From: an uncultured Clostridia bacterium
GTDB lineage: Bacteria > Bacillota > Clostridia > TANB77 > CAG-508
Assembly: GCA_948524275.1 (NCBI GenBank)
Contig: CAOSLI010000004.1
Span: 1-64,000, forward strand
DNA: 64,000 bases
Reading direction: 5' to 3'
Shown here: positions 28,971-37,584 of the stretch, piece after piece
Position numbering within the stretch: the first letter of the stretch is position 1
Layout: every line of letters begins with the position of its first letter
The notes under the pieces: model-generated
What the model was told of the DNA's origin: nothing
Seen by the model: only the letters and a program-made list of their open reading frames with translations
The model's database searches: none
Position numbers and translations under genes: made by a program

Positions 28971-29849
28971 TTACGCCTCTGGATTTGAATCAGTTTCATT
29001 TTTTTCTTTCGAGCTTGCTTCAACTGCATTATCTTTTTTACCTGTTCTATCTTCATAGAATGCAATGGTTGCAAAAGCAATATAAGGTGCTAACGCTATT
29101 GCTCCAAGTTCAGATGCAAATGTCGTTAATAAGCCAAAATGTATAAATCCTACTATTTTAGCACATAACCATCCAACTATACCTGCTAGAATTGCCCATC
29201 CTATAAATGAGAATACTAGGCAGAAATATCTCCATCTATTCTCTTTCATTAGGTCTTCACTTTTTTGTACACATTCTTTTGTTATCATTTCTGGTTTATC
29301 TATTGCTAGATATGTTGATAAAATGTAGTATAATGCTTTAATCATAAAGAATATAGTAACTATAACTGTTGCAATTGCTAATATTATTGTAATACCAGCT
29401 GTTCCTAAGGCTCCTGCTGCATTTGATGCTGCTATCATTTCAGTTGGTGATAGAACTGTAGCCATTCCTAAAGCATATGTACTTACAATTGCAATTATTA
29501 ATGCTATATATAATACAACTAATGCTATTACATATGGTAAACATTTTAATAATATATGTCCTGTAAGTCCCCATGATCTTCCAAAGTTGTCAAATCCCAA
29601 TTTAAGAAAATCTAATGGTTTAACTTCTTCACCTTTCTTTATTTTCATGTATGCATACGTTACTCCATACATCAACGCTGGTGAAATTACCACTGTTGCA
29701 ATTGATACTAATATTCCTATTATTTTAAATGTTGCAACCCAATTTAATACACATATAATTAGTGTATATATAAGTGATACAATTATGGCTGGCTTCCATT
29801 TGCCATCTAAGCTTTTTCTTGCTTTTTCTCTAAAATCTGCTGCTATCAT
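28971..29849 (-). CDS. DUF975-family integral membrane protein
   Basis: 292 residues, with five or six hydrophobic segments. It starts with the family-typical DFREKARKSLDGKWKPAIIVSLIYT and contains GLTGHILLKCLPYV and a Lys/Glu-rich tail. The function of DUF975 is not known; members are common in gut Firmicutes. GGAGG before the ATG supports the start. Confidence 0.8.
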   Translation of the reverse strand: MIAADFREKARKSLDGKWKPAIIVSLIYTLIICVLNWVATFKIIGILVSIATVVISPALMYGVTYAYMKIKKGEEVKPLDFLKLGFDNFGRSWGLTGHILLKCLPYVIALVVLYIALIIAIVSTYALGMATVLSPTEMIAASNAAGALGTAGITIILAIATVIVTIFFMIKALYYILSTYLAIDKPEMITKECVQKSEDLMKENRWRYFCLVFSFIGWAILAGIVGWLCAKIVGFIHFGLLTTFASELGAIALAPYIAFATIAFYEDRTGKKDNAVEASSKEKNETDSNPEA

Positions 29850-29950
29850 TTTTTCCTCCTTCTATAAAATTGATACTTTTGTATCAACTTTAATTTTATA
29901 CTAATAATTATACATTCAAAATGTAATTTATGCAAGATATTATTATAAAA

Positions 29951-29992
29951 AATAGCAAGGTATTACAAATATTTGTAATACCTTGCTATTAT
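29951..29992 (-). terminator. Terminator of tuf
   Basis: A nearly perfect 20-bp hairpin (AATAGCAAGGTATTACAAAT and its complement) followed by A/T-rich sequence, downstream of the tuf stop at 30024. Confidence 0.85.
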
Positions 29993-30023
29993 ATTAATTT
30001 AAAGCTATTTATTCTTTAAATTA

Positions 30024-31226
30024 TTACTCGATAATTTCAGCAACAACACCTGAACCTACTGTACGTCCACCTTCACGAATAGCGAATCTTAATTCTTTTT
30101 CTATAGCGATTGGAGTAATAAGTTCAATTGTCATTTCAATATTATCACCTGGCATAACCATTTCTGTTCCAGCTGGTAATTCAATTAAACCTGTAACGTC
30201 TGTTGTTCTAAAGTAGAATTGTGGTCTATATCCATTGAAGAATGGTGTATGACGTCCACCTTCGTCTTTAGTTAGAACGTATACTTGTGCTTTAAATTTT
30301 GTATGTGGATTAATTGATCCTGGTTTGCTTAAAACTTGACCTCTCTCAATTTCTTCTCTTTGAATTCCTCTTAATAGAGCACCTATGTTATCTCCTGCTT
30401 CTGCAGAATCAAGTGTTTTTCTAAACATTTCAACACCTGTAACTGTTGTCTTCTTTCTTTCATTTGAAAGACCAACTATTTCAACTTCGTCACCAACTTT
30501 TAATTGTCCTCTTTCAACTCTACCTGTTACAACTGTTCCTCTTCCTGAAATTGTCATAACGTCTTCAATAGGCATTAAGAATGGTTGGTCAACTGGTCTT
30601 TCTGGTGTTGGGATATAGCTATCAACTGCATCCATTAATTCTTTTATACATGCATATTCTGGAGCTTCTGGATCTTTAGAAGCACATTCAAGAGCTTTTA
30701 ATGAAGATCCCTTTATTACTGGAATATCATCTCCAGGGAAATCATATTTTGATAATAGGTCTCTTACATCCATTTCAACTAATTCTAATAGTTCTGGATC
30801 ATCAACCATATCGCATTTGTTTAAGTAAACAACGATGTATTTAACACCAACTTGTCTTGCTAATAAGATGTGTTCCTTTGTTTGAGGCATTGGACCATCT
30901 GATGCAGAAACAACTAGTATTGCTCCATCCATTTGTGCTGCACCTGTAATCATGTTCTTTACGTAGTCAGCATGTCCTGGACAGTCAACGTGTGCATAGT
31001 GTCTGTTGTCTGTTTCATATTCAACGTGTGCTGTATTAATTGTAATTCCTCTTGCTTGTTCCTCTGGTGCGCTATCAATTGCTGCATAATCCTCAAAGCT
31101 AGCTTGACCTTTTAAGCTTAACCATTTTGTAATTGCTGCTGTTGTTGTTGTTTTTCCATGGTCAACGTGACCAATTGTACCGATATTAACGTGTGGCTTA
31201 TTTCTAACGAATTTTTCCTTAGCCAT
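30024..31226 (-). CDS. tuf: Elongation factor Tu
   Basis: 400 residues. The G-domain motifs GHVDHGKTTT, DCPGHADY and NKCDM are followed by the two beta-barrel domains. It delivers aminoacyl-tRNA to the ribosome. It follows fusA but has its own promoter and a 98-base leader. No CGG codon and no frameshift. Confidence 0.98.
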   Translation of the reverse strand: MAKEKFVRNKPHVNIGTIGHVDHGKTTTTAAITKWLSLKGQASFEDYAAIDSAPEEQARGITINTAHVEYETDNRHYAHVDCPGHADYVKNMITGAAQMDGAILVVSASDGPMPQTKEHILLARQVGVKYIVVYLNKCDMVDDPELLELVEMDVRDLLSKYDFPGDDIPVIKGSSLKALECASKDPEAPEYACIKELMDAVDSYIPTPERPVDQPFLMPIEDVMTISGRGTVVTGRVERGQLKVGDEVEIVGLSNERKKTTVTGVEMFRKTLDSAEAGDNIGALLRGIQREEIERGQVLSKPGSINPHTKFKAQVYVLTKDEGGRHTPFFNGYRPQFYFRTTDVTGLIELPAGTEMVMPGDNIEMTIELITPIAIEKELRFAIREGGRTVGSGVVAEIIE

Positions 31227-31323
31227 TATAAATTCCTCCTTAATTTTATTTTATTATTAAAAAACAATAATAACTTAATTTCTATATCATCAATCTAGAG
31301 ATGATATTTTGCATTGTATCCAC

Positions 31324-31352
31324 ATTCTATACTATTTTTGTAGAAAATGCAA
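31324..31352 (-). promoter_or_regulatory. Promoter of tuf
   Basis: Minus strand TTGCAT (31352-31347), 17-base spacer, TAGAAT (31329-31324). The leader contains a hairpin at 31284-31307 (ATATCATC / GATGATAT). Confidence 0.6.
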
Positions 31353-31381
31353 GTGTTTCTTGTAATTTTTTATATGTTATC

Positions 31382-31425
31382 TTCTAGCTAGATATATTAG
31401 TATTCAAATTTACATCTAGCTAGAA
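31382..31425 (-). repeat. Inverted repeat downstream of fusA
   Basis: A perfect 12-bp inverted repeat (TTCTAGCTAGAT / ATCTAGCTAGAA) separated by 20 bases, 13 bases beyond the fusA stop. It lacks an immediate T-run, so it may be a weak terminator, an RNA-processing or stability hairpin, or a protein site. Confidence 0.5.
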
Positions 31426-31437
31426 ATTATCCATAAA

Positions 31438-33531
31438 TTACTGGTTATCCTTTTTAGCTCTAGATGTTACTATCTGATCTAAAACTGATTTTGGAACTTC
31501 TTCATAATGTGAAGGTTCCATTGCATATGTTCCTCTTCCTTGGGTTTTAGAACGTAAGTCAGTAGCATATCCAAACATTTCTGAAAGTGGAATAAATCCT
31601 CTTATAACTTGGTTTCCGCTTCTAGCTTCCATTCCTTCCATTCTACCACGTCTGCTATTAATATCACCAATAACATCTCCCATATATTCTTCTGGAACTG
31701 TTATCTCAACTTTCATGATAGGCTCTAGTAGGGCAGCCTTACCTTGTTTACATCCTTCTTTAAATGCCATAGATGCGGCAATTTTGAAGGCCATTTCTGA
31801 AGAGTCAACTTCATGGTAAGAACCATCAACAAGTGTAACTTTGAAATCTATAACTGGGTATCCAGCAAGAATACCGCTTGTAGAAGCTTCTCTCATTCCG
31901 TCTTCAACTGGCTTGATGTATTCTTTTGGAACAGCTCCACCAACAATCTTGTTCTCGAATTGAATTCCTGAACCTGGTTCTAGTGGTTCCATCTCAAACC
32001 ATACATCTCCGTATTGTCCATGTCCACCTGATTGACGAACAAATTTACCTTGTACTCTAACTTTATTTCTAATTGTTTCTTTGTAAGAAACCTGAGGTTT
32101 ACCTACTGTACATTCAACTTTGAACTCTCTCTTTAATCTGTCTACTATAATGTCTAAGTGAAGCTCACCCATACCTGCAATTATAGTTTGACCTGATTCT
32201 TGATCTGTCCATGTTTTAAATGTTGGGTCTTCCTCTGCAAGTTTTGCTAATGCAATTCCCATCTTTTCACTATTAGCTTTATCTTTTGGCTCAATAGCTA
32301 TATCAATAACTGGTTCTGGGAATTCCATTGATTCTAGTATAACTGGATGATCTGGATCGCAAAGTGTATCACCTGTTGATACATCTTTTAATCCAACTGC
32401 TGCTGCAATATCTCCAGCATATACTTGATCTATATCTTGTCTATGGTTAGCATGCATTAGAAGTATCCTTCCTAATCTATCTTTCTTGTCTTTTGTAGCA
32501 TTTAAGATAGTTGTACCTGTTGTACAAGTACCAGAATATACTCTAAAGAAGCATAGCTTTCCAACAAATGGGTCTGTCATTATTTTGAATGCTAAAGCTG
32601 AGAAAGGCTCTTTATCGTCAGTCTTTCTATCTGTTTCATTACCAGCTTCATCTATACCTTTGATTGGTGGAATGTCAAGTGGTGATGGTAGATAGTCAAC
32701 TATTGCATTTAATAATTCTTGAACACCTTTATTTTTGTATGATGAACCACAAGTCATTGGAACTATTGTGTTATCAATTGTTCCCTTTCTAAGACCTTTC
32801 TTAATTTCTTCTTCAGATAGTTCAGTTCCATCTAAATATTTCATCATTAATTCATCATCTTGTTCTGCTGCAGCTTCAAGCATTGCTTGTCTGTAGCTTT
32901 CTGCATCTGCTTTCATATCCTCAGGAATATCACATTCTTCAATTTCTTTTCCTAAGTCATCTTTATGAATGAATGCTCTCATCTTGATTAAGTCTACAAT
33001 TCCCTTAAATTCATCTTCTTTACCTACTGGTAATTGGATTGGAACTGGATTGCATCCTAATCTATCTCTCATTTGGTCAATACAAGCATAAAAATCAGCA
33101 CCTGTAATATCCATTTTATTAACATATACCATTCTTGGTACTCTATATTTATCTGCTTGTCTCCAAACTGTCTCTGATTGTGGTTGAACACCACCTTTTG
33201 CTGCTAATACTAGAATTGTTCCATCTAATACTCTTAAAGATCTCTCAACTTCAACTGTAAAGTCAACGTGACCTGGAGTATCAATGATATTTATTCTATT
33301 ATCTAGCCAATGACAAGTTGTAGCTGCTGATGTGATTGTAATACCTCTCTCTTGCTCTTGAACCATCCAGTCCATAGTAGCTGCACCATCATGAACTTCA
33401 CCTATTTTGTGAGTTATTCCTGTGTAGAAAAGTATTCTCTCTGTAGTAGTTGTTTTACCCGCATCAATGTGGGCCATTATTCCTATATTTCTTGTTCTCT
33501 CTAAAGGAAATTCTCTTCCGTTTCCGGCCAT
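31438..33531 (-). CDS. fusA: Elongation factor G
   Basis: 697 residues: G1 AHIDAGKT (20-27), the switch and G3 motifs DTPGHVD, NKMD, then domains II-V ending RGTYAMEPSHYEEVP. It catalyses ribosomal translocation. It lies 25 bases downstream of rpsG in the str operon. Complete, no anomalies. Confidence 0.98.
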   Translation of the reverse strand: MAGNGREFPLERTRNIGIMAHIDAGKTTTTERILFYTGITHKIGEVHDGAATMDWMVQEQERGITITSAATTCHWLDNRINIIDTPGHVDFTVEVERSLRVLDGTILVLAAKGGVQPQSETVWRQADKYRVPRMVYVNKMDITGADFYACIDQMRDRLGCNPVPIQLPVGKEDEFKGIVDLIKMRAFIHKDDLGKEIEECDIPEDMKADAESYRQAMLEAAAEQDDELMMKYLDGTELSEEEIKKGLRKGTIDNTIVPMTCGSSYKNKGVQELLNAIVDYLPSPLDIPPIKGIDEAGNETDRKTDDKEPFSALAFKIMTDPFVGKLCFFRVYSGTCTTGTTILNATKDKKDRLGRILLMHANHRQDIDQVYAGDIAAAVGLKDVSTGDTLCDPDHPVILESMEFPEPVIDIAIEPKDKANSEKMGIALAKLAEEDPTFKTWTDQESGQTIIAGMGELHLDIIVDRLKREFKVECTVGKPQVSYKETIRNKVRVQGKFVRQSGGHGQYGDVWFEMEPLEPGSGIQFENKIVGGAVPKEYIKPVEDGMREASTSGILAGYPVIDFKVTLVDGSYHEVDSSEMAFKIAASMAFKEGCKQGKAALLEPIMKVEITVPEEYMGDVIGDINSRRGRMEGMEARSGNQVIRGFIPLSEMFGYATDLRSKTQGRGTYAMEPSHYEEVPKSVLDQIVTSRAKKDNQ

Positions 33532-33556
33532 ATATTTTTTCCCCTTTCTCTAATTA

Positions 33557-34027
33557 TTAAAACTTGTAATGAGCAAAAGCCTTATTAGCTTCAGCCATCT
33601 TGTGCATATCTTCTTTCTTCTTAAATGCTCCACCATTTCCTGCAACAGCATCCATTATTTCAGCTGCAAGTTTTTCTGCCATTGTTTTTTCATTTCTTGT
33701 TCTAGCATACTTAACTAACCATCTTAAACCTAATGTTTGTCTTCTTTCAGGTCTGATTTCTAGTGGAACTTGGTATGTTGCACCACCAACTCTTCTAGCT
33801 TTAACTTCTAGAACTGGCATTACGTTATTTAATGCTTCTGTAAATACTTCTAGTGGTTCTTTTTCAGATTTTTCTTTGATTATATCAAAAGCATCATAAA
33901 CGATTTCTTGTGCAACAGTTTTCTTACCATCAAGCATTACATTGTTAACTAATTTTGTAACAACTTTGCTATTGTATATTGGATCTGGTAATACATCTCT
34001 TTTTGCTATATATCCTTTTCTTGGCAC
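33557..34027 (-). CDS. rpsG: 30S ribosomal protein S7
   Basis: 156 residues with a GTG start (PRKGYIAKRDVLPDP). AAAAGGAGGG upstream supports this start. Primary binder of the 16S 3' domain; S7 represses the str operon in E. coli. It is separated from rpsL by 165 bases, longer than usual for this pair, with several possible hairpins. Confidence 0.97.
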   Translation of the reverse strand: MPRKGYIAKRDVLPDPIYNSKVVTKLVNNVMLDGKKTVAQEIVYDAFDIIKEKSEKEPLEVFTEALNNVMPVLEVKARRVGGATYQVPLEIRPERRQTLGLRWLVKYARTRNEKTMAEKLAAEIMDAVAGNGGAFKKKEDMHKMAEANKAFAHYKF

Positions 34028-34192
34028 TATTCTTCCCTCCTTTTAAAATTTTGATGCTAATATTACCGCATCATAGGTACTCTGAAAAGTTTATATTTCA
34101 AACTTTCCCGTCTAGTGCAATCTATTTCAAATTTAAGTACTAACTTAATTATCAATTATATTGCACCTTATTTTACGTTGCTCAAATACCTA
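34028..34192 (-). promoter_or_regulatory. Structured rpsL-rpsG intercistronic region
   Basis: Inverted repeats on the minus strand are GTGCAAT / ATTGCAC (spanning about 45 bases), AAAGTTT / AAACTTT and TGATGC / GCATCA. In E. coli S7 binds the rpsL-rpsG spacer to repress translation. The same role here is inference. Confidence 0.35.
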
Positions 34193-34606
34193 TTATTTCT
34201 TAGGTTTCTTTGCTCCGTACTTAGATCTTGCTTGCATTCTATCTTTAACACCTGCAGTATCTAATGTTCCTCTTATAATGTGGTATCTAACACCAGGAAG
34301 GTCTTTTACTCTTCCTCCTCTTATAAGAACAACACTGTGCTCTTGTAAGTTGTGTCCAATTCCAGGAATATAAGATGTTACTTCGTAACCGTTAGATAGT
34401 CTTACTCTGGCAACTTTTCTTAAAGCTGAGTTTGGCTTCTTTGGAGTTACTGTCTTAACAACTGTACATACACCTCTTTTTTGTGGTGATCTTCTGTCAG
34501 TTTGCTTATTCTTCATAGTATTGAAACCATGTTGAAGAGCTGGTGACTTAGATTTTGTTGTTGAAGTTTTTCTTCCTTTTCTAACTAATTGATTAATTGT
34601 TGGCAC
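34193..34606 (-). CDS. rpsL: 30S ribosomal protein S12
   Basis: 137 residues, GTG start (PTINQLVRKGRK), AGGAGGTG nine bases upstream. Conserved KPNSALRKVARVRL and PGIGHNLQEHSVVLIRGG loops at the decoding centre. First gene of the str operon. Confidence 0.97.
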   Translation of the reverse strand: MPTINQLVRKGRKTSTTKSKSPALQHGFNTMKNKQTDRRSPQKRGVCTVVKTVTPKKPNSALRKVARVRLSNGYEVTSYIPGIGHNLQEHSVVLIRGGRVKDLPGVRYHIIRGTLDTAGVKDRMQARSKYGAKKPKK

Positions 34607-34636
34607 TTAAATTTCACCTCCTATTTAAAAAAATAA

Positions 34637-34680
34637 AAATACTGCTATCTAGTATTTCCGTATACTAAAATAACAGTATT
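34637..34680 (-). promoter_or_regulatory. Attenuator-like hairpin in the str-operon leader
   Basis: In the transcript from the rpsL promoter a nested hairpin forms (AATACTG / CAGTATT outer, TAGTAT / ATACTA inner), followed by TTTTTATTTTTTT, like an intrinsic terminator 20 bases upstream of the rpsL ribosome site. Transcription attenuation is inferred. Confidence 0.45.
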
Positions 34681-34709
34681 ATTTTATCATTTTGCTACAT
34701 AAAAGTCAA
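34681..34709 (-). promoter_or_regulatory. Promoter of the str operon
   Basis: Minus strand TTGACT (34709-34704), 17-base spacer starting TTTATGTAGC, TAAAAT (34686-34681). It is divergent from, and only 34 bases away from, the promoter of the 34858 gene. Confidence 0.7.
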
Positions 34710-34743
34710 CTATTTTTTGCTAATTTTTTATTATTTTAAGTTG

Positions 34744-34772
34744 TTGCAATTTTATGTAAAGTATGGTATAAT
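34744..34772 (+). promoter_or_regulatory. Promoter of the 34858 gene with TTTTATGTAAAG spacer
   Basis: TTGCAA (34744-34749), 17-base spacer starting TTTTATGTAAAG, TATAAT (34767-34772). Confidence 0.75.
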
Positions 34773-34778
34773 AGATAT

Positions 34779-34857
34779 AACTTTTGGATTACCCAAGAGA
34801 TTCATTTTATGAAACTCGGAGGGTAACGCCTCCGAGTAATTACAAGGAGGAACAATT
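34779..34857 (+). promoter_or_regulatory. Conserved leader (copy 1) with leader peptide and ribosome-site switch
   Basis: Elements: TTACCC (34789-34794), the small hairpin TTCAT/ATGAA (34801-34813), a five-codon frame MKLGG (34809-34826), an 8-bp hairpin CTCGGAGG (34815-34822) / CCTCCGAG (34829-34836), and GGAGG (34846-34850). CCTCC (34829-34833) can pair either with the upstream stem or with the ribosome site. From 34802 to 34850 it matches 47 of 49 bases with the leader at 60234-60282 (minus). See findings. Confidence 0.7.
34809..34826 (+). CDS. Leader peptide MKLGG (copy 1)
   Basis: ATG AAA CTC GGA GGG TAA. Its last codons form the 5' arm of the downstream hairpin and its stop lies in the loop. 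A weak AAGAG lies about nine bases upstream. The identical peptide occurs at 60258-60275 before an unrelated gene. Translation is inferred from conservation of the frame and its overlap with the hairpin. Confidence 0.5.
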   Translation: MKLGG

Positions 34858-35295
34858 ATGGATGAGTATGGAGTACAGAATTTTGAGGAACAGCAGTACG
34901 CACAGTATTCGGAGGAAATGTCAAGAGCACAGCAAGTGCGGGCAAAGGTTTTGGCGGCAAATCCAAAAATCACTATCGACAAATTAGCGCCGCAGATCTT
35001 CGATTGGGTCTTGGATCTCATAGATTCCGATGACCCCGAAAAAAAGAAACTCTTTGGTAAAGGGCAAGTACAGATATGGTACTATACCAATAGCAAAACC
35101 TTTTCTAAGATTTCTTGCCACGTAGAGGATTTCTCCTTAGCTTATAACAACTTTACTGCTGCCCAAATGAAAACTCTTTTCGAAGCAGTAAAAGAGCTCT
35201 TTGACGATGAGGAAGGTTACACTACAAACATAAGCAGCGAACCTGTACGAATCATGTCTAGAGATGCCATAACGCTCGATATCTCCATCGAATAA
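34858..35295 (+). CDS. Uncharacterised 145-residue acidic protein
   Basis: Soluble and acidic. The helical N-terminus is rich in Glu/Gln, followed by a mixed region (GQVQIWYYTNSKTFSKISCHVEDFSLAYNNF) that looks like a compact alpha/beta domain. No signal peptide, membrane helix or recognised domain. GGAGG seven bases before the ATG. Codon use is clearly more GC-rich than rpsL upstream, and codon 28 is CGG (Arg). It is a single-gene unit behind a dedicated promoter and the MKLGG leader, with a strong terminator. It may be a recently acquired gene; function unknown. Confidence 0.75.
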   Translation: MDEYGVQNFEEQQYAQYSEEMSRAQQVRAKVLAANPKITIDKLAPQIFDWVLDLIDSDDPEKKKLFGKGQVQIWYYTNSKTFSKISCHVEDFSLAYNNFTAAQMKTLFEAVKELFDDEEGYTTNISSEPVRIMSRDAITLDISIE

Positions 35296-35301
35296 TTGCA
35301 A

Positions 35302-35340
35302 AAAGGCTCCCCGCTTTTCGAAGCTGGGAGCCTTTCTTTT
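35302..35340 (+). terminator. Terminator of the 34858 gene
   Basis: AAAGGCTCCCCGC / GCTGGGAGCCTTT hairpin with a TTTTCGAA loop and a following T-run. Confidence 0.9.
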
Positions 35341-35407
35341 TATTATACAAAACATTATTGTATACTTTTTCTATATAACACTTTGGTATTATTCTTATTT
35401 ATTTAAA

Positions 35408-36241
35408 TTATTTATATATTCCAATACTTCTCATATAATTTATATATGCACTGTCTATTTTGTTCCAAATGTCAATCTCGTCATCTAGTATTGTATAATC
35501 TAGATTTTTTCCTTCCATTTCTTCATAATGTTTCATAATAGGATTTTTAAATTTCTCAGGACACCTTCCTATAATACGGGCTATATCAAAGTATTTGTTT
35601 CCAAATCCGCCAAATCCAAAGTCAATAACAGCTGAAATGTGATTATTCTCATCAAGTATAATATTACTTGAATTTAAATCGCCATGAACCAGTAAGTTAT
35701 GTTTCTTATTTTTAAATTCGTCATATTTCCAAAACTTCATATCTTCTTTGCTAACGTGTACATTTAGGAGTTCGTCTAAAAAATCTACTAAATCCAGTCC
35801 TATATTATTTATATCAAATATCTCACTATTATCAAATTTTATATTATGAAGTTGATACATAAATTTAGCTATATCTTGCGAAACAGTATCTATTTCAGCA
35901 TCAGTCATGTTATCCATTTTGCTTGCTAAAACAGTACCTTCTATCTTTTTATGTATGCTAAAAGGTCTTCCATCATCGTATGAGAGATTAAGCCTTACAG
36001 TCTCAAAATCCGTCTTTCCGTATATAAATTTAGCAAATTCATAATCTTTTACAATTGTTCTAATCCAAAAATCATCTCTTGGAAATCTAAAGAAATAATT
36101 TCCATCTGTTGTCTTTACCTCATAAACAATATTTGTCCATCCAGTTGTTATTTGGTTCATTTCTAAAATTTCTTTATCTTTAAGTTCTCTCTTGATTATT
36201 TTATCAAAATCATCATCAAGTGAAAAGTAATTTTTAGTCAT
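35408..36241 (-). CDS. Aminoglycoside phosphotransferase (APH)-fold kinase
   Basis: 277 residues with the APH/choline-kinase fold: the catalytic loop LLVHGDLNSSNIILD and the metal-binding VIDFGFGG. The N-terminal lobe begins TTGWTNIVYEV. Substrate unknown: it could be an antibiotic, a sugar or a small alcohol. It abuts the upstream guanylate-kinase-like gene, whose TAG directly precedes this ATG, so the two form an operon. Intact. Confidence 0.8.
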   Translation of the reverse strand: MTKNYFSLDDDFDKIIKRELKDKEILEMNQITTGWTNIVYEVKTTDGNYFFRFPRDDFWIRTIVKDYEFAKFIYGKTDFETVRLNLSYDDGRPFSIHKKIEGTVLASKMDNMTDAEIDTVSQDIAKFMYQLHNIKFDNSEIFDINNIGLDLVDFLDELLNVHVSKEDMKFWKYDEFKNKKHNLLVHGDLNSSNIILDENNHISAVIDFGFGGFGNKYFDIARIIGRCPEKFKNPIMKHYEEMEGKNLDYTILDDEIDIWNKIDSAYINYMRSIGIYK

Positions 36242-36802
36242 CTACATATCTCCATTCATAAGCTTCTTAACTAATTCAATAACTTCGTCTTTTGACTTTT
36301 CATTATACTCATTATATAATATATAATCAAAGCTATTTCTTAACTCATCATTTTCAGTTATTGTCTTGTAATGCTCATCTATTTCCTTAATTCTTTTCTC
36401 TTCAACTTTTGGCTCAAGATTTCTTTTCCTAACATTTTCTTTTGCAATTTCAATGTCTTTAGGAAATAGATATATTGTTTTTATATCAGGGCAAATTCGT
36501 TTGAAATCAAATATTGTATTATAATGCATCTCAAATACAGTATTCTTTTTAGAAAATAACTCTTCATTTGAGTATGCGTATATATTACCCAGCATTTCAA
36601 ATTCATATGCTATTTGTCCATCATTTCTTAATTTATCTAGTTCTTCTGGTGTAACAAAAATTTTATCTATTGCATTTTTTTCGCCTTCTCTAATTTTCCT
36701 GGTTGTAATTATTTTTATTTTATCAAAGCCTAATTCTTCTACAATTTTATCTTTATAATAAGACTTTCCAACCCCTGTTACTCCTGCAATTGCAAGTAGC
36801 AT
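36242..36802 (-). CDS. Guanylate kinase-like P-loop protein
   Basis: 186 residues. The P-loop AGVTGVGKSYY is followed by ITTRKIREGEKNAIDKIFVTPEEL and a YAYSNEE segment as in guanylate kinases, with a LID-like Arg-rich stretch (ENVRKRNLEPKVEEKR). It differs from housekeeping Gmk (the canonical TTRxPRxGE is TTRKIREGE), so nucleotide specificity is uncertain. First gene of a two-gene unit with an APH-fold kinase, possibly a small-molecule phosphorylation pair. Confidence 0.7.
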   Translation of the reverse strand: MLLAIAGVTGVGKSYYKDKIVEELGFDKIKIITTRKIREGEKNAIDKIFVTPEELDKLRNDGQIAYEFEMLGNIYAYSNEELFSKKNTVFEMHYNTIFDFKRICPDIKTIYLFPKDIEIAKENVRKRNLEPKVEEKRIKEIDEHYKTITENDELRNSFDYILYNEYNEKSKDEVIELVKKLMNGDM

Positions 36803-36891
36803 ATCAATCTCCCTTCAATATAACTTACTTATATCTTTACCTATGATTTTTTGAAAAATCACATTTGGCACATCTTCTATCCGATTTTTGA

Positions 36892-36920
36892 ATTATATCA
36901 AATACGATTGTATATTTCAA
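36892..36920 (-). promoter_or_regulatory. Promoter of the kinase pair
   Basis: Minus strand TTGAAA (36920-36915), 17-base spacer, TATAAT (36897-36892). Confidence 0.6.
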
Positions 36921-36948
36921 GTCAAAATACCAACATTTTATATTCTCC

Positions 36949-36977
36949 TTGATTTTTTATTTCTTTTATGTTATAGT
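36949..36977 (+). promoter_or_regulatory. Promoter of the 37087 gene
   Basis: TTGATT (36949-36954), 17-base spacer ending CTTTTATGT, TATAGT (36972-36977). It holds only a partial match to the TTTTATGTAAA element, shifted towards the -10. The leader of about 100 bases includes a hairpin TATGGGA / TCCTATA near 37018-37034. Confidence 0.5.
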
Positions 36978-37086
36978 ATACTGCATAAATAGCATTATAA
37001 CCTAATGACTGAATAGTTATGGGATTTTCCTATACTTTTTAGTGATACACATTCAAAACCCAACACATCACAAGGAGGAAAAAACA

Positions 37087-37455
37087 ATGTTGGCAAGAGA
37101 AATGAAAATCAAAAGCATTAAGAGGCAGCGGGAACACATTAGGAAACTGCTATCCACTGAACGGAAAGATGGAGTAACATCCCGTTCCTTTGTAGGAGAA
37201 ATCTTCCCTGAAGTCAAATCTTACTTTGAAAAAGAGGGATATTGCATTACTCCTGTTCAGTCCGATATTCTTTGTGCAATCACTCAAGGGCAACCCGTCC
37301 ATCTTTTTACACTTGACAATGATTATCGTAAGTGTGGAAGTTTAAGTGATGAAGAAAAGAAGCAGGCTGAAGAATACCAAGGTCCGGTGCTCACAGCAGA
37401 TAATCTTTCTGCAGAAGATATCGTGACTGATATAATTAAGAAATTTTTGACCTGA
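37087..37455 (+). CDS. Uncharacterised 122-residue protein
   Basis: It starts at the ATG 37087 behind AAGGAGGAAAAAACA; an upstream in-frame start at 37042 lacks a ribosome site. The N-terminus is very basic (REMKIKSIKRQREHIRKLL), followed by a mixed region (FVGEIFPEVKSYFEKEGYCITPVQSDILCAITQGQPVHLFTL) and an acidic tail. No recognised domain. Its composition is more GC-rich than the flanking core genes. CGG occurs at codons 15 and 26, the latter followed by A (37162-37164). A +1 shift there would stop the protein after a few residues, so CGG must be read as Arg. Single-gene unit. Confidence 0.7.
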   Translation: MLAREMKIKSIKRQREHIRKLLSTERKDGVTSRSFVGEIFPEVKSYFEKEGYCITPVQSDILCAITQGQPVHLFTLDNDYRKCGSLSDEEKKQAEEYQGPVLTADNLSAEDIVTDIIKKFLT

Positions 37456-37494
37456 TGTTAACCAACAGTTGCAATTGATAAAATTGCTTCTAAA

Positions 37495-37526
37495 GTCTGC
37501 ATAGCAATATGCAGACACTTTTTATA
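37495..37526 (+). terminator. Terminator of the 37087 gene
   Basis: A 9-bp stem GTCTGCATA / TATGCAGAC with a GCAA loop, then ACTTTTT. Confidence 0.85.
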
Positions 37527-37537
37527 TTTTAAAACCA

Positions 37538-37577
37538 AAAAACTCATAGTCTTGCATAAGAACTATGAGTTTTTATT
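37538..37577 (-). terminator. Terminator of rpsB-tsf
   Basis: A 13-bp stem AAAAACTCATAGT / ACTATGAGTTTTT with an 11-base loop, just beyond the tsf stop. Confidence 0.85.
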
Positions 37578-37584
37578 ATTCTAT

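Noticed and set aside
37042..37086. Upstream start for the 37087 gene
   Set aside because: No ribosome site precedes it, while AAGGAGG is ideally placed for the ATG at 37087 and lies inside the would-be coding extension.
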